Made by a program: the position numbers and the translations under genes. This document shows, piece by piece, positions 26,929 to 36,369 of a stretch of DNA of 64,000 nt; the first letter of the stretch is position 1; each line of letters opens with the position of its first letter. Source of the DNA: Psychromonas arctica DSM 14288 (GTDB lineage Bacteria; Pseudomonadota; Gammaproteobacteria; Enterobacterales; Psychromonadaceae); assembly GCF_000482725.1 (NCBI RefSeq), contig NZ_KI519477.1:28787-92786 (forward strand). Direction: 5' to 3'. The notes under the pieces are model-generated. The model saw only the letters and a list, made by a program, of their open reading frames with translations, was not told where the DNA came from and did no database searches.

Positions 26929-27282
26929 ATGAGCAATCTACATCAACTTAATATTTTACCTGAGCAAAGGACTATCAATTTAATTGCTTCTTACAGCAAC
27001 GACTTTGAACGTGATAATTTTGATTATCACCAACTTTTGGAGAAACTACATACTACTATCTCACGTAACCATTTTATGGACCAGCAAGACAATGCTGCTT
27101 GGATGAACCATAGAGGTAACGATTACTTAGCGAATCCAAAGCTATTTGCACATGCCCCTTTAACTTATTTATGTGCTTTTTTAAGTGAATTATTTAAAAA
27201 TAATCAGTTGGATGATATTGAAAAAAATATAGAGCCCAACATATTTGAAGCTATTTTAAAACGTTTAAATGATTTTAAATAA
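26929..27282 (+). CDS. Unrecognised 117-aa cytoplasmic protein
   Basis: I do not recognise this gene with confidence. It has an ATG with a GGAG site upstream, no signal peptide and no membrane segment. The middle is polar and rich in Asn and His (LHTTISRNHFMDQQDN), and the C-terminal half is helical (TYLCAFLSELFKNNQLDD, then IFEAILKRLNDF). The C-terminal pattern loosely recalls DUF6508 proteins, but too weakly to rely on. Large gaps on both sides (403 and 357 bp) show that it is transcribed alone. Codon use looks like the neighbours. Confidence 0.6.
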   Translation: MSNLHQLNILPEQRTINLIASYSNDFERDNFDYHQLLEKLHTTISRNHFMDQQDNAAWMNHRGNDYLANPKLFAHAPLTYLCAFLSELFKNNQLDDIEKNIEPNIFEAILKRLNDFK

Positions 27283-27639
27283 CGCTCTTTACTTGAATTC
27301 AAACTTCAAAGAAGAGTGAAAAAAGAATAATGCGGTTAAATAACCATAGATAATTTACTTTATATTAAACAGTACCGTTACTATTATGTTGATCAAAAAA
27401 GAATCAAAAACATCGTTAGCGATTGGCAGATGATTAGGCAGAAATACACAATAATAGCGGTGCTATTCTAATTTAGTGATCAGGTTTAAAGTTAACAAGA
27501 GTTAAGGGTCTAACAAGTTAAACTTAAATTCAAATAATAACTTCAACTGATTTTTCAAAAATTAAACACTACCTAATTTGATTTATTATTACCCTTAGTT
27601 ACATTACACTGACTCTACGATTGAACGTGTAGAGTAATT
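27283..27639. other. Intergenic region, 357 bp, AT-rich, hairpin near the next start
   Basis: ACTCTAC (27612-27618) and GTAGAGT (27629-27635) form a 7-bp hairpin that includes the purine-rich sequence just before ATG 27640. It could hide the ribosome binding site. Otherwise nothing is seen. Confidence 0.4.
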
Positions 27640-28605
27640 ATGGACTCCTTAACTCAAATAGCCCTAGGGGCAAGTGTTGCAGCTGCAGTTGGTTTCAAAC
27701 CTTTTGGACGTAAGGTACTGCTAGCGGGTGCTATCTTAGGTACACTGCCTGATTTAGATGTGTTAATAAGCTATCAAACTGCTATTGATAACTTTACTTT
27801 TCACCGCGGTTTCAGTCACTCCTTGATTGTATTAAGCGCTTTCAGTGTGTTTTTATATAGGCTTGCTTTGTACTTTAGGCCACAATGGAAAACCTCTAAA
27901 AAATCATTATTTCTGACCATATTATTACCTTTAATTACACATCCGTTATTAGATGCATTTACCAGTTATGGCACTCAATTATGGTGGCCGATCCCAATAC
28001 AACCTACCTCTTGGTCAAGCATTTTTATTATTGACCCCCTTTATACTTTGCCATTATTAATAGCGGTTTTAGGGCTGTGGTTGCAAAAAAACACCTTAAA
28101 ATGGTACAAAATAAATAGCGTTGTTTTGTGTATTAGTTGCGCTTACTTAGCACTAGGACAGGCACAATTTTGGTATTTAAAACAAAAGTTAACTGTTGAT
28201 ACGGTAGTTAAAAATAGTCAGATATTTATCTCGCCAACACCCTTTAATATCTTTGTATGGCGGATTATTAGCTATCAAGATGATACTTATTATGAAACCT
28301 TCAGCAGTGTTTTAAATATCCAAAACACTGAATGGCAAGCCTTTGCAACAGGCCGCTCACTGTCCAAGCATTTTAATTCAACAGAGTTACAACGCTTAGA
28401 GTGGTTTAGTGATGGTTTGTTGAGCTTTAATGAGAGTCAAGGTCGGCTGATTGTGACGGATTTACGCATTGGCTTATCACATTATTACCCATTCTCTTTT
28501 AGCATTGCAAAGCGAGAACAGCATCAGAACTGGTTAGTGATCCCCTCGGAAAAAATGCCGGAACCAGAGGTGAGTTGGAAAGTACTAATGGAAAAACTGC
28601 AATAG
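27640..28605 (+). CDS. YdjM-type membrane-bound metal-dependent hydrolase (DUF457)
   Basis: The 321-aa inner-membrane protein starts MDSLTQIALGASVAAAVG and has PDLDVLI (about 46-52), HRGFSHSLIV (about 64-73) and HPLLDAFTSYGT (about 107-118). These Asp/His motifs define the YdjM/DUF457 family of predicted metal-dependent hydrolases. About five membrane segments occupy the N-terminal 180 residues, followed by a soluble part of about 140 residues. The substrate is unknown; E. coli YdjM is LexA-regulated, but no LexA box is evident here. Confidence 0.8.
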   Translation: MDSLTQIALGASVAAAVGFKPFGRKVLLAGAILGTLPDLDVLISYQTAIDNFTFHRGFSHSLIVLSAFSVFLYRLALYFRPQWKTSKKSLFLTILLPLITHPLLDAFTSYGTQLWWPIPIQPTSWSSIFIIDPLYTLPLLIAVLGLWLQKNTLKWYKINSVVLCISCAYLALGQAQFWYLKQKLTVDTVVKNSQIFISPTPFNIFVWRIISYQDDTYYETFSSVLNIQNTEWQAFATGRSLSKHFNSTELQRLEWFSDGLLSFNESQGRLIVTDLRIGLSHYYPFSFSIAKREQHQNWLVIPSEKMPEPEVSWKVLMEKLQ

Positions 28606-28698
28606 TTCACTTATTCAAGGCGACATAAACAAAGATATATTCTATGAGTATAAAGTGATGATTTTGCTTAAAGCAAAAAAACGCAATATTACTGAAGA

Positions 28699-30513
28699 TT
28701 ATAGCTGATCAACATATTGCTTAATTTCAGCTAAAAAATCTTCTCCATACTTATCTAACTTAATATGGCCAACACCTGTGATTGATAAAAATTGCGAGTC
28801 ATTGGTGGGCATTAATTCACTCATTTCAGACAAAGAAACGTCACTAAAAATAACATAGGGAGGTAAGTTTGCTTGATCAGCTATCTGCTTGCGTAAATGG
28901 CGTAATTTAGCGAATAATTTATTATCTGCATTAACAGACACACTACGTCGCTTTTGTTTGGCAGTGGTTTTCACTAACTGCAATCTTGGAACAGCAAGCA
29001 TTAAGCTATTCTCTGATTTAAGCACTGAACGAGCAGCTTCTGTTAATTGTAAAGCAGAGCCTCGAGTTAAGTTTTGCATTAATAATCCGCAATGGATCAA
29101 TTGCCTAGCAATACTAAACCAATGTTCGGTTGATTTATCTTTACCAATACCAAACGTTGATAATTGATCGTGGCCAAGGCTTTTGACACGTGCAGTTTGT
29201 GCACCACGTAATACTTCAACCACGTGTGTGATCCCAAAATACTGCCCAGTTCGATAAACACAGGATAGTATTTTTTGCGCATCCACCGTTGCATCATAAC
29301 TTTGCGGAGGATCTAAGCAAATATCACAGTTACCACAGGCTTTGGGGCTGTATTCACCAAAATAATTTAATACCACTCGACGACGACACGTTTGTGCTTC
29401 CGCGAATGCGACCATTGTATTCAGTTTATGTAACTCAATACGCAGTTGCTCTTGATTTGGGTTCTTTTCTAACAAGCTACGAATACGTGCTGGATCCGCT
29501 GGGTCATAAAATAACATCGCTTGCGCAGGTAAACCGTCTCGACCTGCTCGTCCTGTTTCTTGATAGTATGACTCAATATTCTTAGGTATTTCATAATGCA
29601 CCACAAAACGCACATTGGGTTTATCAATACCCATACCAAAAGCCACGGTCGCAACGACGATTTCAACTTCATCTTTAATAAATAAATCTTGTACCGTTTG
29701 ACGCTCTTCTAAGGGTAATCCCGCATGATAACAACGAGAATTTACCCCCTTTGCGGCTAATTTTTGTGCAATCTCTTCAGTACGCTTACGACTAGTGCAA
29801 TAAATAATTCCGCTTTCGTCTTTATGCTGATCTAAATAATTAAATAATTGTGATAATGGGCGATATTTTTCAATCAATAAATATTCAATGTTAGGGCGAT
29901 CAAAACTACGAATTTCTATTAAAGGTTGATTGAGCTGTAAGCGCTGTAAAATATCTTGTTGTGTTGCATGATCTGCCGTTGCAGTTAAAGCCACTAAAGG
30001 AATATTAGGAAAATATTCTTTAAGATTGCCTAATTGTGCATATTCAGGACGGAAATCATGCCCCCAGGAAGAGATACAATGGGCTTCATCGATGGCAAAT
30101 AAATTAATAGGCAAGTGTTGTAGTCGAGCAACAAAGTCAGGACGTAAAAGACGCTCAGGTGCAACGTATAATAGTTTCAGCTGCCCACGATGTAGGGAGT
30201 TAATAATATCATTTTGTTGTTGATAGGAGAGACTAGAATTTAAATAGGCTGCTGCGACACCACAAGCTTGTAGGGTATCCACTTGATCTTTCATAAGAGA
30301 GATCAAAGGTGATATAACGATGCATATCCCCTCTCTCACTAATGCAGGAATTTGAAAACATAAACTTTTACCGCCGCCCGTAGGCATAACCACCAGTGCA
30401 TCACGTCCTGCGATCAACTCGTTAATAACGGTTTCTTGACCATCTCGAAATTGCTTGTACCCAAACACATCAAATAAGACGTCATGTGCAGTACTAGTGA
30501 TACTCTGGCTCAA
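28699..30513 (-). CDS. recQ: RecQ: ATP-dependent 3'-5' DNA helicase
   Basis: RecQ unwinds DNA in recombination and fork repair. Helicase motifs are PTGGGKS (44-50), DEAH (142-145) and [10 protein letters not shown] in the second RecA domain. The RecQ-Ct zinc site is formed by cysteines in [12 protein letters not shown] and [11 protein letters not shown], and a C-terminal HRDC domain (about 525-600) is present. The length of 604 aa is standard. The only suitable start is TTG 30513, with AGG about 10 nt upstream, which suggests modest translation. It is transcribed alone. Confidence 0.95.
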   Translation of the reverse strand: MSQSITSTAHDVLFDVFGYKQFRDGQETVINELIAGRDALVVMPTGGGKSLCFQIPALVREGICIVISPLISLMKDQVDTLQACGVAAAYLNSSLSYQQQNDIINSLHRGQLKLLYVAPERLLRPDFVARLQHLPINLFAIDEAHCISSWGHDFRPEYAQLGNLKEYFPNIPLVALTATADHATQQDILQRLQLNQPLIEIRSFDRPNIEYLLIEKYRPLSQLFNYLDQHKDESGIIYCTSRKRTEEIAQKLAAKGVNSRCYHAGLPLEERQTVQDLFIKDEVEIVVATVAFGMGIDKPNVRFVVHYEIPKNIESYYQETGRAGRDGLPAQAMLFYDPADPARIRSLLEKNPNQEQLRIELHKLNTMVAFAEAQTCRRRVVLNYFGEYSPKACGNCDICLDPPQSYDATVDAQKILSCVYRTGQYFGITHVVEVLRGAQTARVKSLGHDQLSTFGIGKDKSTEHWFSIARQLIHCGLLMQNLTRGSALQLTEAARSVLKSENSLMLAVPRLQLVKTTAKQKRRSVSVNADNKLFAKLRHLRKQIADQANLPPYVIFSDVSLSEMSELMPTNDSQFLSITGVGHIKLDKYGEDFLAEIKQYVDQL

Positions 30514-30609
30514 AATATAGCAACCTATTGATAATCTAAGCGGTGAAACGGGCTCGTATTGTAAATCAGCGTCGACATTATTTCAGCCTAAATTTTCTTA
30601 TCAGACAAA

Positions 30610-31200
30610 CTAACGTGCTGCAAAGTCCTGAGCAAAAGAATCAACTTTTTCCCAATCGGTTAATTCTAAGTCCTGTGTTTTATCAGTACTGCCGCCAGTC
30701 ATTTTCATAATCAACTGAATTAACAGGGTTTGCCACCAATTATAGCGAGAGTACAACAGTGCTCCGGCAAATACTCCTTTTAACTGAGGTTGCCATTGTG
30801 AAAGTTGATCAAATTTTTTCATATAGGCATTATTTTCTGGCACCGCTTTTTCTGGCTTACGTGCTGTTAAACAAACCACAAAAAAAGCATTACATACTGT
30901 ATCTAATTGCGTTTTATGCTGATTAACAAACTTAATTATATTGGGACGAAAGTTGCCATAACGAATAGATGCACCGATTAAGACTTTTTGGTACAAAGCA
31001 AAATCAATGGTCGGATTATCATCAATATTCAATACAATCACTTCCCCAGTAAGGGGTTGCTTAATCCGATTAATTATTTTTAATGTTTGTCCATCGACAG
31101 AGGAATAAAGAACTAAAGTTTTGCTTACTGCACAATTTTCAGTTTGCTTGGTTTCAGTCTGCTTAGTTTCAGTTTGCTTAGGTTGAGCTTCATTAGACAT
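30610..31200 (-). CDS. hemG: HemG: menaquinone-dependent protoporphyrinogen IX dehydrogenase
   Basis: This FMN flavodoxin-like enzyme oxidises protoporphyrinogen IX using respiratory quinone and works without oxygen. The FMN loop LYSSVDGQT, GASIRYGNFRPN and the membrane-contact loop with LYSRYNWWQTLLIQ are typical of HemG. The 196 aa exceed E. coli HemG by an N-terminal tail made of a KQTET repeat (residues 8-21). It is last in yigZ-trkH-hemG, 3 bp after trkH, as in E. coli. Menaquinone for it would depend on genes such as menC and menE in this window. Confidence 0.93.
   Translation of the reverse strand: MSNEAQPKQTETKQTETKQTENCAVSKTLVLYSSVDGQTLKIINRIKQPLTGEVIVLNIDDNPTIDFALYQKVLIGASIRYGNFRPNIIKFVNQHKTQLDTVCNAFFVVCLTARKPEKAVPENNAYMKKFDQLSQWQPQLKGVFAGALLYSRYNWWQTLLIQLIMKMTGGSTDKTQDLELTDWEKVDSFAQDFAAR
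31138..31179 (-). repeat. 15-bp tandem repeat in the 5' end of hemG
   Basis: Nearly three copies of a 15-bp unit (AAGCAAACTGAAACT type) encode KQTET-KQTET-KQTE. The unit is a multiple of three, so changes in copy number keep the frame. Confidence 0.85.
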
Positions 31201-31203
31201 AAT

Positions 31204-32661
31204 TTAATTTTTCCAGAATACAGGTGTAAATAACACTAATAATGTAAAGACTTCTAATCGACCGAATAACATGGCAATAATCATTACCCATTTTGAAGCA
31301 TCACTAACATCATTAAAATGTACCGCGACTTCACCTAAACCAGGCCCTAGATTATTAAGCATGGCGACTACAGAAGAGAACGCACTCAGTTCGTCCATCC
31401 CGGTCATTAATAATGCCAGCATACAGACAATAAAAACCAACGCATAGGTAGAGAAGAATCCCCACACTGCTTCAACAACACGATCCGGTAAGGCTTTATC
31501 ACCTAACTTGATTTTATATACGGCCTTGGGATGCACTAACCGCTTTAATTCACGTTGCCCTTGCAAATTAAGTAATAATACACGGATCACTTTCAAACCA
31601 CCGCCCGTGGAGCCAGCACATCCTCCGATAAAACTAGAGAAAATAAGTAAAACAGGCAGCAACAAAGGCCAATCTGAGAAAGAAGTGGTCGTAAAACCTG
31701 CCGTGGTTGAAATTGAAACGGACTGAAATAATGCATGGGAAAAGGTGGTTTCTATACTGTTATAAACATCGTGCCCCATTAACATCCAAAAGCAGATAAT
31801 AGTTAGAAACACTTGAATAAATATAAATGCACGCACTTCAGGATCGCGTCGATAGACATCAAAACTGAGTTTTTTAGCAGAGAATACCGTGAAATGCAGC
31901 GCGTAGTTAATGCCCGAGATAATTAAAAAAACCACGGTGATAATGTTAATTACTTCACTATTAAAGTGCCCCATACTGGCATCGTAAGTAGAAAATCCAC
32001 CAATCGACACGGTTGAGAAGCTATGACCAAGTGCATCAAACAAACTCATACCGGCAATCCAAAATGCCAACATACAAGCAACCGTTAAGCATAAATAAAC
32101 ATACCATAGCGCTTTAGCTGTTTCGGCTATACGTGGGGTCATCTTTGAATCTTTCACTGGCCCCGGTGTTTCTGCTCGATACAACTGCATGCCACCGATA
32201 CCTAACATCGGTAAAACCGCAACGGCTAATACAATGATCCCCATGCCACCAAACCATTGCAACATTTGTCGATAAAATAAAATTGATTTTGGCAAGTCAT
32301 CTAGCTGAGCAATAGTGGTTGCACCGGTAGTGGTTAACCCGGAAAAAGATTCAAAAAAGGCAGTCGCAAGATTCATGTCTACGCTGGAGCTCATTAGAAA
32401 TGGAATTGCACCAACACTGCCTAGTGTTGCCCAAAACAACACCACAATTAAAAAACCTTCACGCGCCTTTAATTCACCTTTGTGGCGTCGATTCGGCAGC
32501 CAAAAAACAAAACCGATGAATAAAGTCACAAAAAATGCAGCTAAAAAGTCATTACCGCCACCATCTTGATAGATGAAGGCAACAAAAACAGGTGGTAACA
32601 TGGTCAGGCTGAATAGACCGATCAACATCGCCACAATCCTGATAATTGAACGAATGGCCAC
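31204..32661 (-). CDS. trkH: TrkH: potassium uptake channel protein
   Basis: TrkH is the membrane pore of the Trk potassium system and works with the NAD-binding TrkA, which is not in the window. The 485-aa protein has about ten membrane segments and four P-loop-like repeats; selectivity regions are seen as GLTTTGATT, TVSIGGFST, STTAGFTT and MLNNLGPG. GGCAGSTGGGLK is the conserved segment before the fourth repeat. It lies 12 bp after yigZ and 3 bp before hemG, forming one operon conserved in enterics. Confidence 0.95.
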   Translation of the reverse strand: MAIRSIIRIVAMLIGLFSLTMLPPVFVAFIYQDGGGNDFLAAFFVTLFIGFVFWLPNRRHKGELKAREGFLIVVLFWATLGSVGAIPFLMSSSVDMNLATAFFESFSGLTTTGATTIAQLDDLPKSILFYRQMLQWFGGMGIIVLAVAVLPMLGIGGMQLYRAETPGPVKDSKMTPRIAETAKALWYVYLCLTVACMLAFWIAGMSLFDALGHSFSTVSIGGFSTYDASMGHFNSEVINIITVVFLIISGINYALHFTVFSAKKLSFDVYRRDPEVRAFIFIQVFLTIICFWMLMGHDVYNSIETTFSHALFQSVSISTTAGFTTTSFSDWPLLLPVLLIFSSFIGGCAGSTGGGLKVIRVLLLNLQGQRELKRLVHPKAVYKIKLGDKALPDRVVEAVWGFFSTYALVFIVCMLALLMTGMDELSAFSSVVAMLNNLGPGLGEVAVHFNDVSDASKWVMIIAMLFGRLEVFTLLVLFTPVFWKN

Positions 32662-32673
32662 TAGCTAGCCCAA

Positions 32674-33306
32674 CTAGTTAGCATTAGTTGAAGTATTGAT
32701 TTGTTTCGCAATGATCTGTCCCTGCATCGATGATTGTAATTTTTGCTTAAATTGAATGATTTGTTCGCTATCGACTTCAATTAATGCCACTACCATTTGT
32801 TGATAATCGACATTAATGATTCTTCCTGAATGTGAAGCTAATATATGCTCTACCGTTGCCATTTGGGCATAGTTACATTGTAACTTAAATTGTTGGAAAA
32901 AACGCTTCTCTATTGTAGGCATAGTTGGGCACAATTGCTGCAAACCATTACTGTAAGCACGTACTAAACCACCCGTTCCTAATTTAATGCCCCCCGAATA
33001 CCTCACTACGACAGCGACCATTTCACCAACATTTGTACCTTGCAAAACAGCAAGCATAGGCTTTCCAGCAGTACCTTTGGGTTCTCCATCATCACTACAC
33101 CCCATGTTAACGCTATCTTTAGGACTGCCACCGATATAAGCCCAGCAGTGATGGCGTGCATCTTTATGCAAGGTTTTTATTTCGGCAAGGTATTGCATCG
33201 CAGCAGCCTTACCTTGAGCTGGACTGATAAAAGTTAAAAATCGGCTTTTTTTAATTTCTTCTTGAAAAAAAACCGGTTGCTGTAAAATTAAATAGGGTTT
33301 ATTCAC
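32674..33306 (-). CDS. yigZ: YigZ: IMPACT/UPF0029 family protein
   Basis: The 210-aa protein has the N-terminal IMPACT domain, with KKSRFLTFISPA, DARHHCWAY, DDGEPKGTAGKPML and VVVRYSGGIKLGTGGLVRAYS, and a smaller C-terminal ferredoxin-like domain. IMPACT proteins in eukaryotes act in translation control; the bacterial role is not settled. It is the first gene of yigZ-trkH-hemG. The ATG at 33306 gives the expected N-terminus. Confidence 0.92.
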   Translation of the reverse strand: MNKPYLILQQPVFFQEEIKKSRFLTFISPAQGKAAAMQYLAEIKTLHKDARHHCWAYIGGSPKDSVNMGCSDDGEPKGTAGKPMLAVLQGTNVGEMVAVVVRYSGGIKLGTGGLVRAYSNGLQQLCPTMPTIEKRFFQQFKLQCNYAQMATVEHILASHSGRIINVDYQQMVVALIEVDSEQIIQFKQKLQSSMQGQIIAKQINTSTNAN

Positions 33307-33488
33307 TGTTAACTAAAAGACCTTGTGTTTGCATGCCATAAAACCATAACTACAAAATAGGCATTTTGATAAAGCATTTGCTGTCATAATACTGCAGTCA
33401 ATGTTCTAATGCGTCAGATAATAAGTAAGCTGTGCAGTCAACTTGTCACTGGTGAGCGAAATTAGCCAACTCTATAGCATATTCACTT

Positions 33489-35798
33489 CTACTTCATTGA
33501 TAAACAAGCTAATAACTCTTCAACTTGTTTAGGTTGTAATGTTTCTCTATCGAGTTGCTGAATAAAAACATTAATCACTTTGGCATCAAACGGTTCAATG
33601 CTGCTGCCCAATAATCGTTTTTTACTGGCTGCTAATAATGCCTCATCGCTTTGATCAAAATCTGCAAATAACAAACTCAATACACAGTGATAACGCAATC
33701 GTGTTTCGCTTAAGTGCCTGCTTAATGTCTGGATAAATGACAGATCGCTCAGCGTTATTATGTCACCTTCAACACGAACAAATTTACCCAGCTGTAATTG
33801 TACTAAAACACTAGTGACTCGCTCTTTAAGCGTTTCTGTCGAAGGCGCTAGGAAATATTCTGCATTGATAAAGCCTAATAAACTACTTACTAACTCGGTT
33901 AATGTGGCACAACTAATTTTATTATTTTGATTGTTTAATTTAATTAAGCCATAACTCACCAATGAAGGTAGTGCAAATACATGCACAATGGTATTACGGT
34001 AATAAGTTAAATGTGCACTTTGTTTTTGGTCGCAACTTACCACATAATTAGTTTCTGAGAACTTATTCATGGCTAACGCTTGTTGATAAATGAGTTCAGG
34101 AGGTTGTGTTGGATAAGTGATTCTAGAGTCCTGACTCGTATTAGCTAATAACTGTTGATGTAATTGCAATAAAGCCAGCATACGATGTTTACCTAGCTGA
34201 TGATTAGTACTGGCCAATAATATAGCTGCGCACAAAGGTAAGGCATTCACTGCTGTTGCTTGATTTATTCCCTGCATAACATTATTGCCCAAGTGGTTAA
34301 CTTGCGTAGCAAATTGCTGCTCAGTAAGGGCTTGATGTCGCCAATTAGGCTGATGTTGATCAAGATATTGCTTGAGATTAATTGGCTCTCCAAAGTTAAC
34401 AAAAGCACGCCCAAAATTACGTAATTTTTTAATAATACCTAGGACTTGCCACGCACTTTCTTGTTGTTTTTTCTGCCCAGACAGTTCCTTCATGTAAGTG
34501 TTCACTTCCATAATATGGTCATAACCAATATACACAGGCACAATCATCACATTACGTTCAGGCTGATCTAAAAAGGTTTGTACACTCATTGCCAGTAAAC
34601 CCGTTTTAGCGGGTAGTAAGCGCCCGGTTCTGCTGCGTCCTCCTTCGGTAAAGAACTCAATCGGATAACCTTGTTTAAATAACATCGCAAAATAGGCTTT
34701 GAATACTTTGCCATAGAGAGGATCATCTTTAAAACTACGGCGTAAAAAGAACGCACCAGAGCGCCTAAAAATACCACCAGCAGGAAAAAAGTTAAGATTC
34801 ACTCCGGCTGCTACATGTGGTGGTACTAAACCTTCTCCAAATAATAAATAAGATAATAAGAGATAATCCATATGGCTGCGGTGACAAGGCATATAAATAA
34901 TTTCTGCCCCACTTTGTGTTGCATCACGCACCGCTTGCGCATGATTAACTTCGATCCCTTGGTAAATACCATTCCAGACTTTAGACAAAACAGATCGGAA
35001 AATACGTAAAAAACGATATGAAAAATTACTACTAATCTCTTCTAAATAAGCATGACATTGCTGAGTAACCTGTCGTTCACTTCGACCACTTTGCTGGCTT
35101 TCTTGTTGAATGGTTTGTTGCATCATCGAGCTGGCGATAACACGTTTGATCATCGCTTTACGATTAGGGATTTGAGGCCCACGACTAGAACGATTTTGGG
35201 TACTAAAATAGTGCAAGGCTACTCGCGCAAGCTTATGTGCTAAATGTTTTGAGCGTTTGTTTTTTTCTACTAACGATCGAACAGATATGGGCACATTAAA
35301 ACGTATTAAATGATCACTACCCGCAATGATAATGGACCATGCTTTTTGCAAGCTACTTACATTATTATGTCCCTGAAAAGCTTTTCGTGGATTGCTTTTA
35401 CCTGGATTTCTTCCCCAGAAAAATGTCACTGGTACTAATTGCACATCAAGCTTGGCATCCTGTTGGTGCAACGATAATAAGTGTTGGTATTGCGCTAAAT
35501 AAGCAGACTGCTGTTGCTTTAGCGGTTTCTTTTTAAAAAAATACCAATCATGTAAATAAATAACAGCAGGCAGTGTAATGCCATGCAATTGCAAAGGTTG
35601 ATAAGGATCGGGTAAAGCTTGCTTAACGCAGGCTTTTTGTAATGCTAATAAATCGCTAGCACTGTTTTGTTCCAACACATAAATAATAGGACGAGATAGG
35701 TCTAATTTTAACTCAGTAACAGGGTTTTGTGGCACCACCACACTCTTCACCCAAAAACGACTGATCATTTTAGACCAAAAGGAGCCTTTAACTAGCAC
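33489..35798 (-). CDS. plsB: PlsB: glycerol-3-phosphate acyltransferase
   Basis: PlsB acylates position 1 of glycerol-3-phosphate, the first step of phospholipid synthesis, at the inner membrane. The acyltransferase motifs are HRSHMDYLLL (306-315), AGGIFRRSGAFFLRR, FTEGGRSRTGRLLPAKTG and VPVYIGYDH. The length of 769 aa is near that of E. coli (807). The start is GTG 35798 with AAGGA 7 nt upstream. It is divergent from dgkA, the same arrangement as in E. coli. The window also has plsY, so two different entry enzymes for glycerol-3-phosphate acylation coexist. Confidence 0.96.
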   Translation of the reverse strand: MLVKGSFWSKMISRFWVKSVVVPQNPVTELKLDLSRPIIYVLEQNSASDLLALQKACVKQALPDPYQPLQLHGITLPAVIYLHDWYFFKKKPLKQQQSAYLAQYQHLLSLHQQDAKLDVQLVPVTFFWGRNPGKSNPRKAFQGHNNVSSLQKAWSIIIAGSDHLIRFNVPISVRSLVEKNKRSKHLAHKLARVALHYFSTQNRSSRGPQIPNRKAMIKRVIASSMMQQTIQQESQQSGRSERQVTQQCHAYLEEISSNFSYRFLRIFRSVLSKVWNGIYQGIEVNHAQAVRDATQSGAEIIYMPCHRSHMDYLLLSYLLFGEGLVPPHVAAGVNLNFFPAGGIFRRSGAFFLRRSFKDDPLYGKVFKAYFAMLFKQGYPIEFFTEGGRSRTGRLLPAKTGLLAMSVQTFLDQPERNVMIVPVYIGYDHIMEVNTYMKELSGQKKQQESAWQVLGIIKKLRNFGRAFVNFGEPINLKQYLDQHQPNWRHQALTEQQFATQVNHLGNNVMQGINQATAVNALPLCAAILLASTNHQLGKHRMLALLQLHQQLLANTSQDSRITYPTQPPELIYQQALAMNKFSETNYVVSCDQKQSAHLTYYRNTIVHVFALPSLVSYGLIKLNNQNNKISCATLTELVSSLLGFINAEYFLAPSTETLKERVTSVLVQLQLGKFVRVEGDIITLSDLSFIQTLSRHLSETRLRYHCVLSLLFADFDQSDEALLAASKKRLLGSSIEPFDAKVINVFIQQLDRETLQPKQVEELLACLSMK

Positions 35799-35986
35799 AT
35801 ACTTTCCTTGTTATTGTCCATTATATTGGCTTTAGTTTAACATACAAAGCTAGTGCGTATAGGCGTTGACAAGCATTCTGAGACCGCTGGCAAATGATTC
35901 CTCTCAATCAACAGCTAAATGATGACCAAGTGATGTCGATTTGTTAAAGTGTGCGCTTCAATTAATACACACGAGATTGCTTATTA

Positions 35987-36343
35987 ATGCAAAAAAATAC
36001 TGGAATAAAACGAATATTTCTTGCTTTTGGTTATTCACTAAAAGGCATCAAAAGTGCTTTTAAACATGAGGCTGCTTTTCGTCAAGAGGTTTTGCTAGCA
36101 CTTATTTTAATCCCTATTGCCTTATTAGTAGACGTCAGTCAAGTAGAACGTATCCTTTTAATTTCATCAGTGATCTTGGTATTAATATTTGAAATAATTA
36201 ATTCAGCCATTGAAGCCGTTGTAGATAGAATTGGCAGTGAATTCCATGAACTTTCTGGGCGCGCTAAAGATATGGGCTCATCAGCTGTATTAATTGGTTT
36301 ATTATTAACCGCGTATATTTGGATTGAAATCCTGTTTATTTAA
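35987..36343 (+). CDS. dgkA: DgkA: diacylglycerol kinase
   Basis: This small trimeric membrane enzyme phosphorylates diacylglycerol for phospholipid recycling. The 118-aa protein has three membrane segments and the catalytic signature EIINSAIEAVVDRIG followed by HELSGRAKDMGSSAV. It lies divergent from plsB as in E. coli, but dnaB follows instead of lexA, 26 bp downstream, and the two may be cotranscribed. Confidence 0.95.
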   Translation: MQKNTGIKRIFLAFGYSLKGIKSAFKHEAAFRQEVLLALILIPIALLVDVSQVERILLISSVILVLIFEIINSAIEAVVDRIGSEFHELSGRAKDMGSSAVLIGLLLTAYIWIEILFI

Positions 36344-36369
36344 TTTACTTCACTCATTAGGATTCTAAT

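Noticed and set aside
24780..27640. Defence island around the OLD-type nuclease
   Set aside because: YbjD-type genes are common in ordinary chromosomes, the neighbours are housekeeping or unknown, and no helicase partner, methylase or toxin is next to it.
31138..31179. CRISPR-like repeat
   Set aside because: The 15-bp units are contiguous, coding and in frame with hemG; there are no spacers. No CRISPR array is seen in the window.
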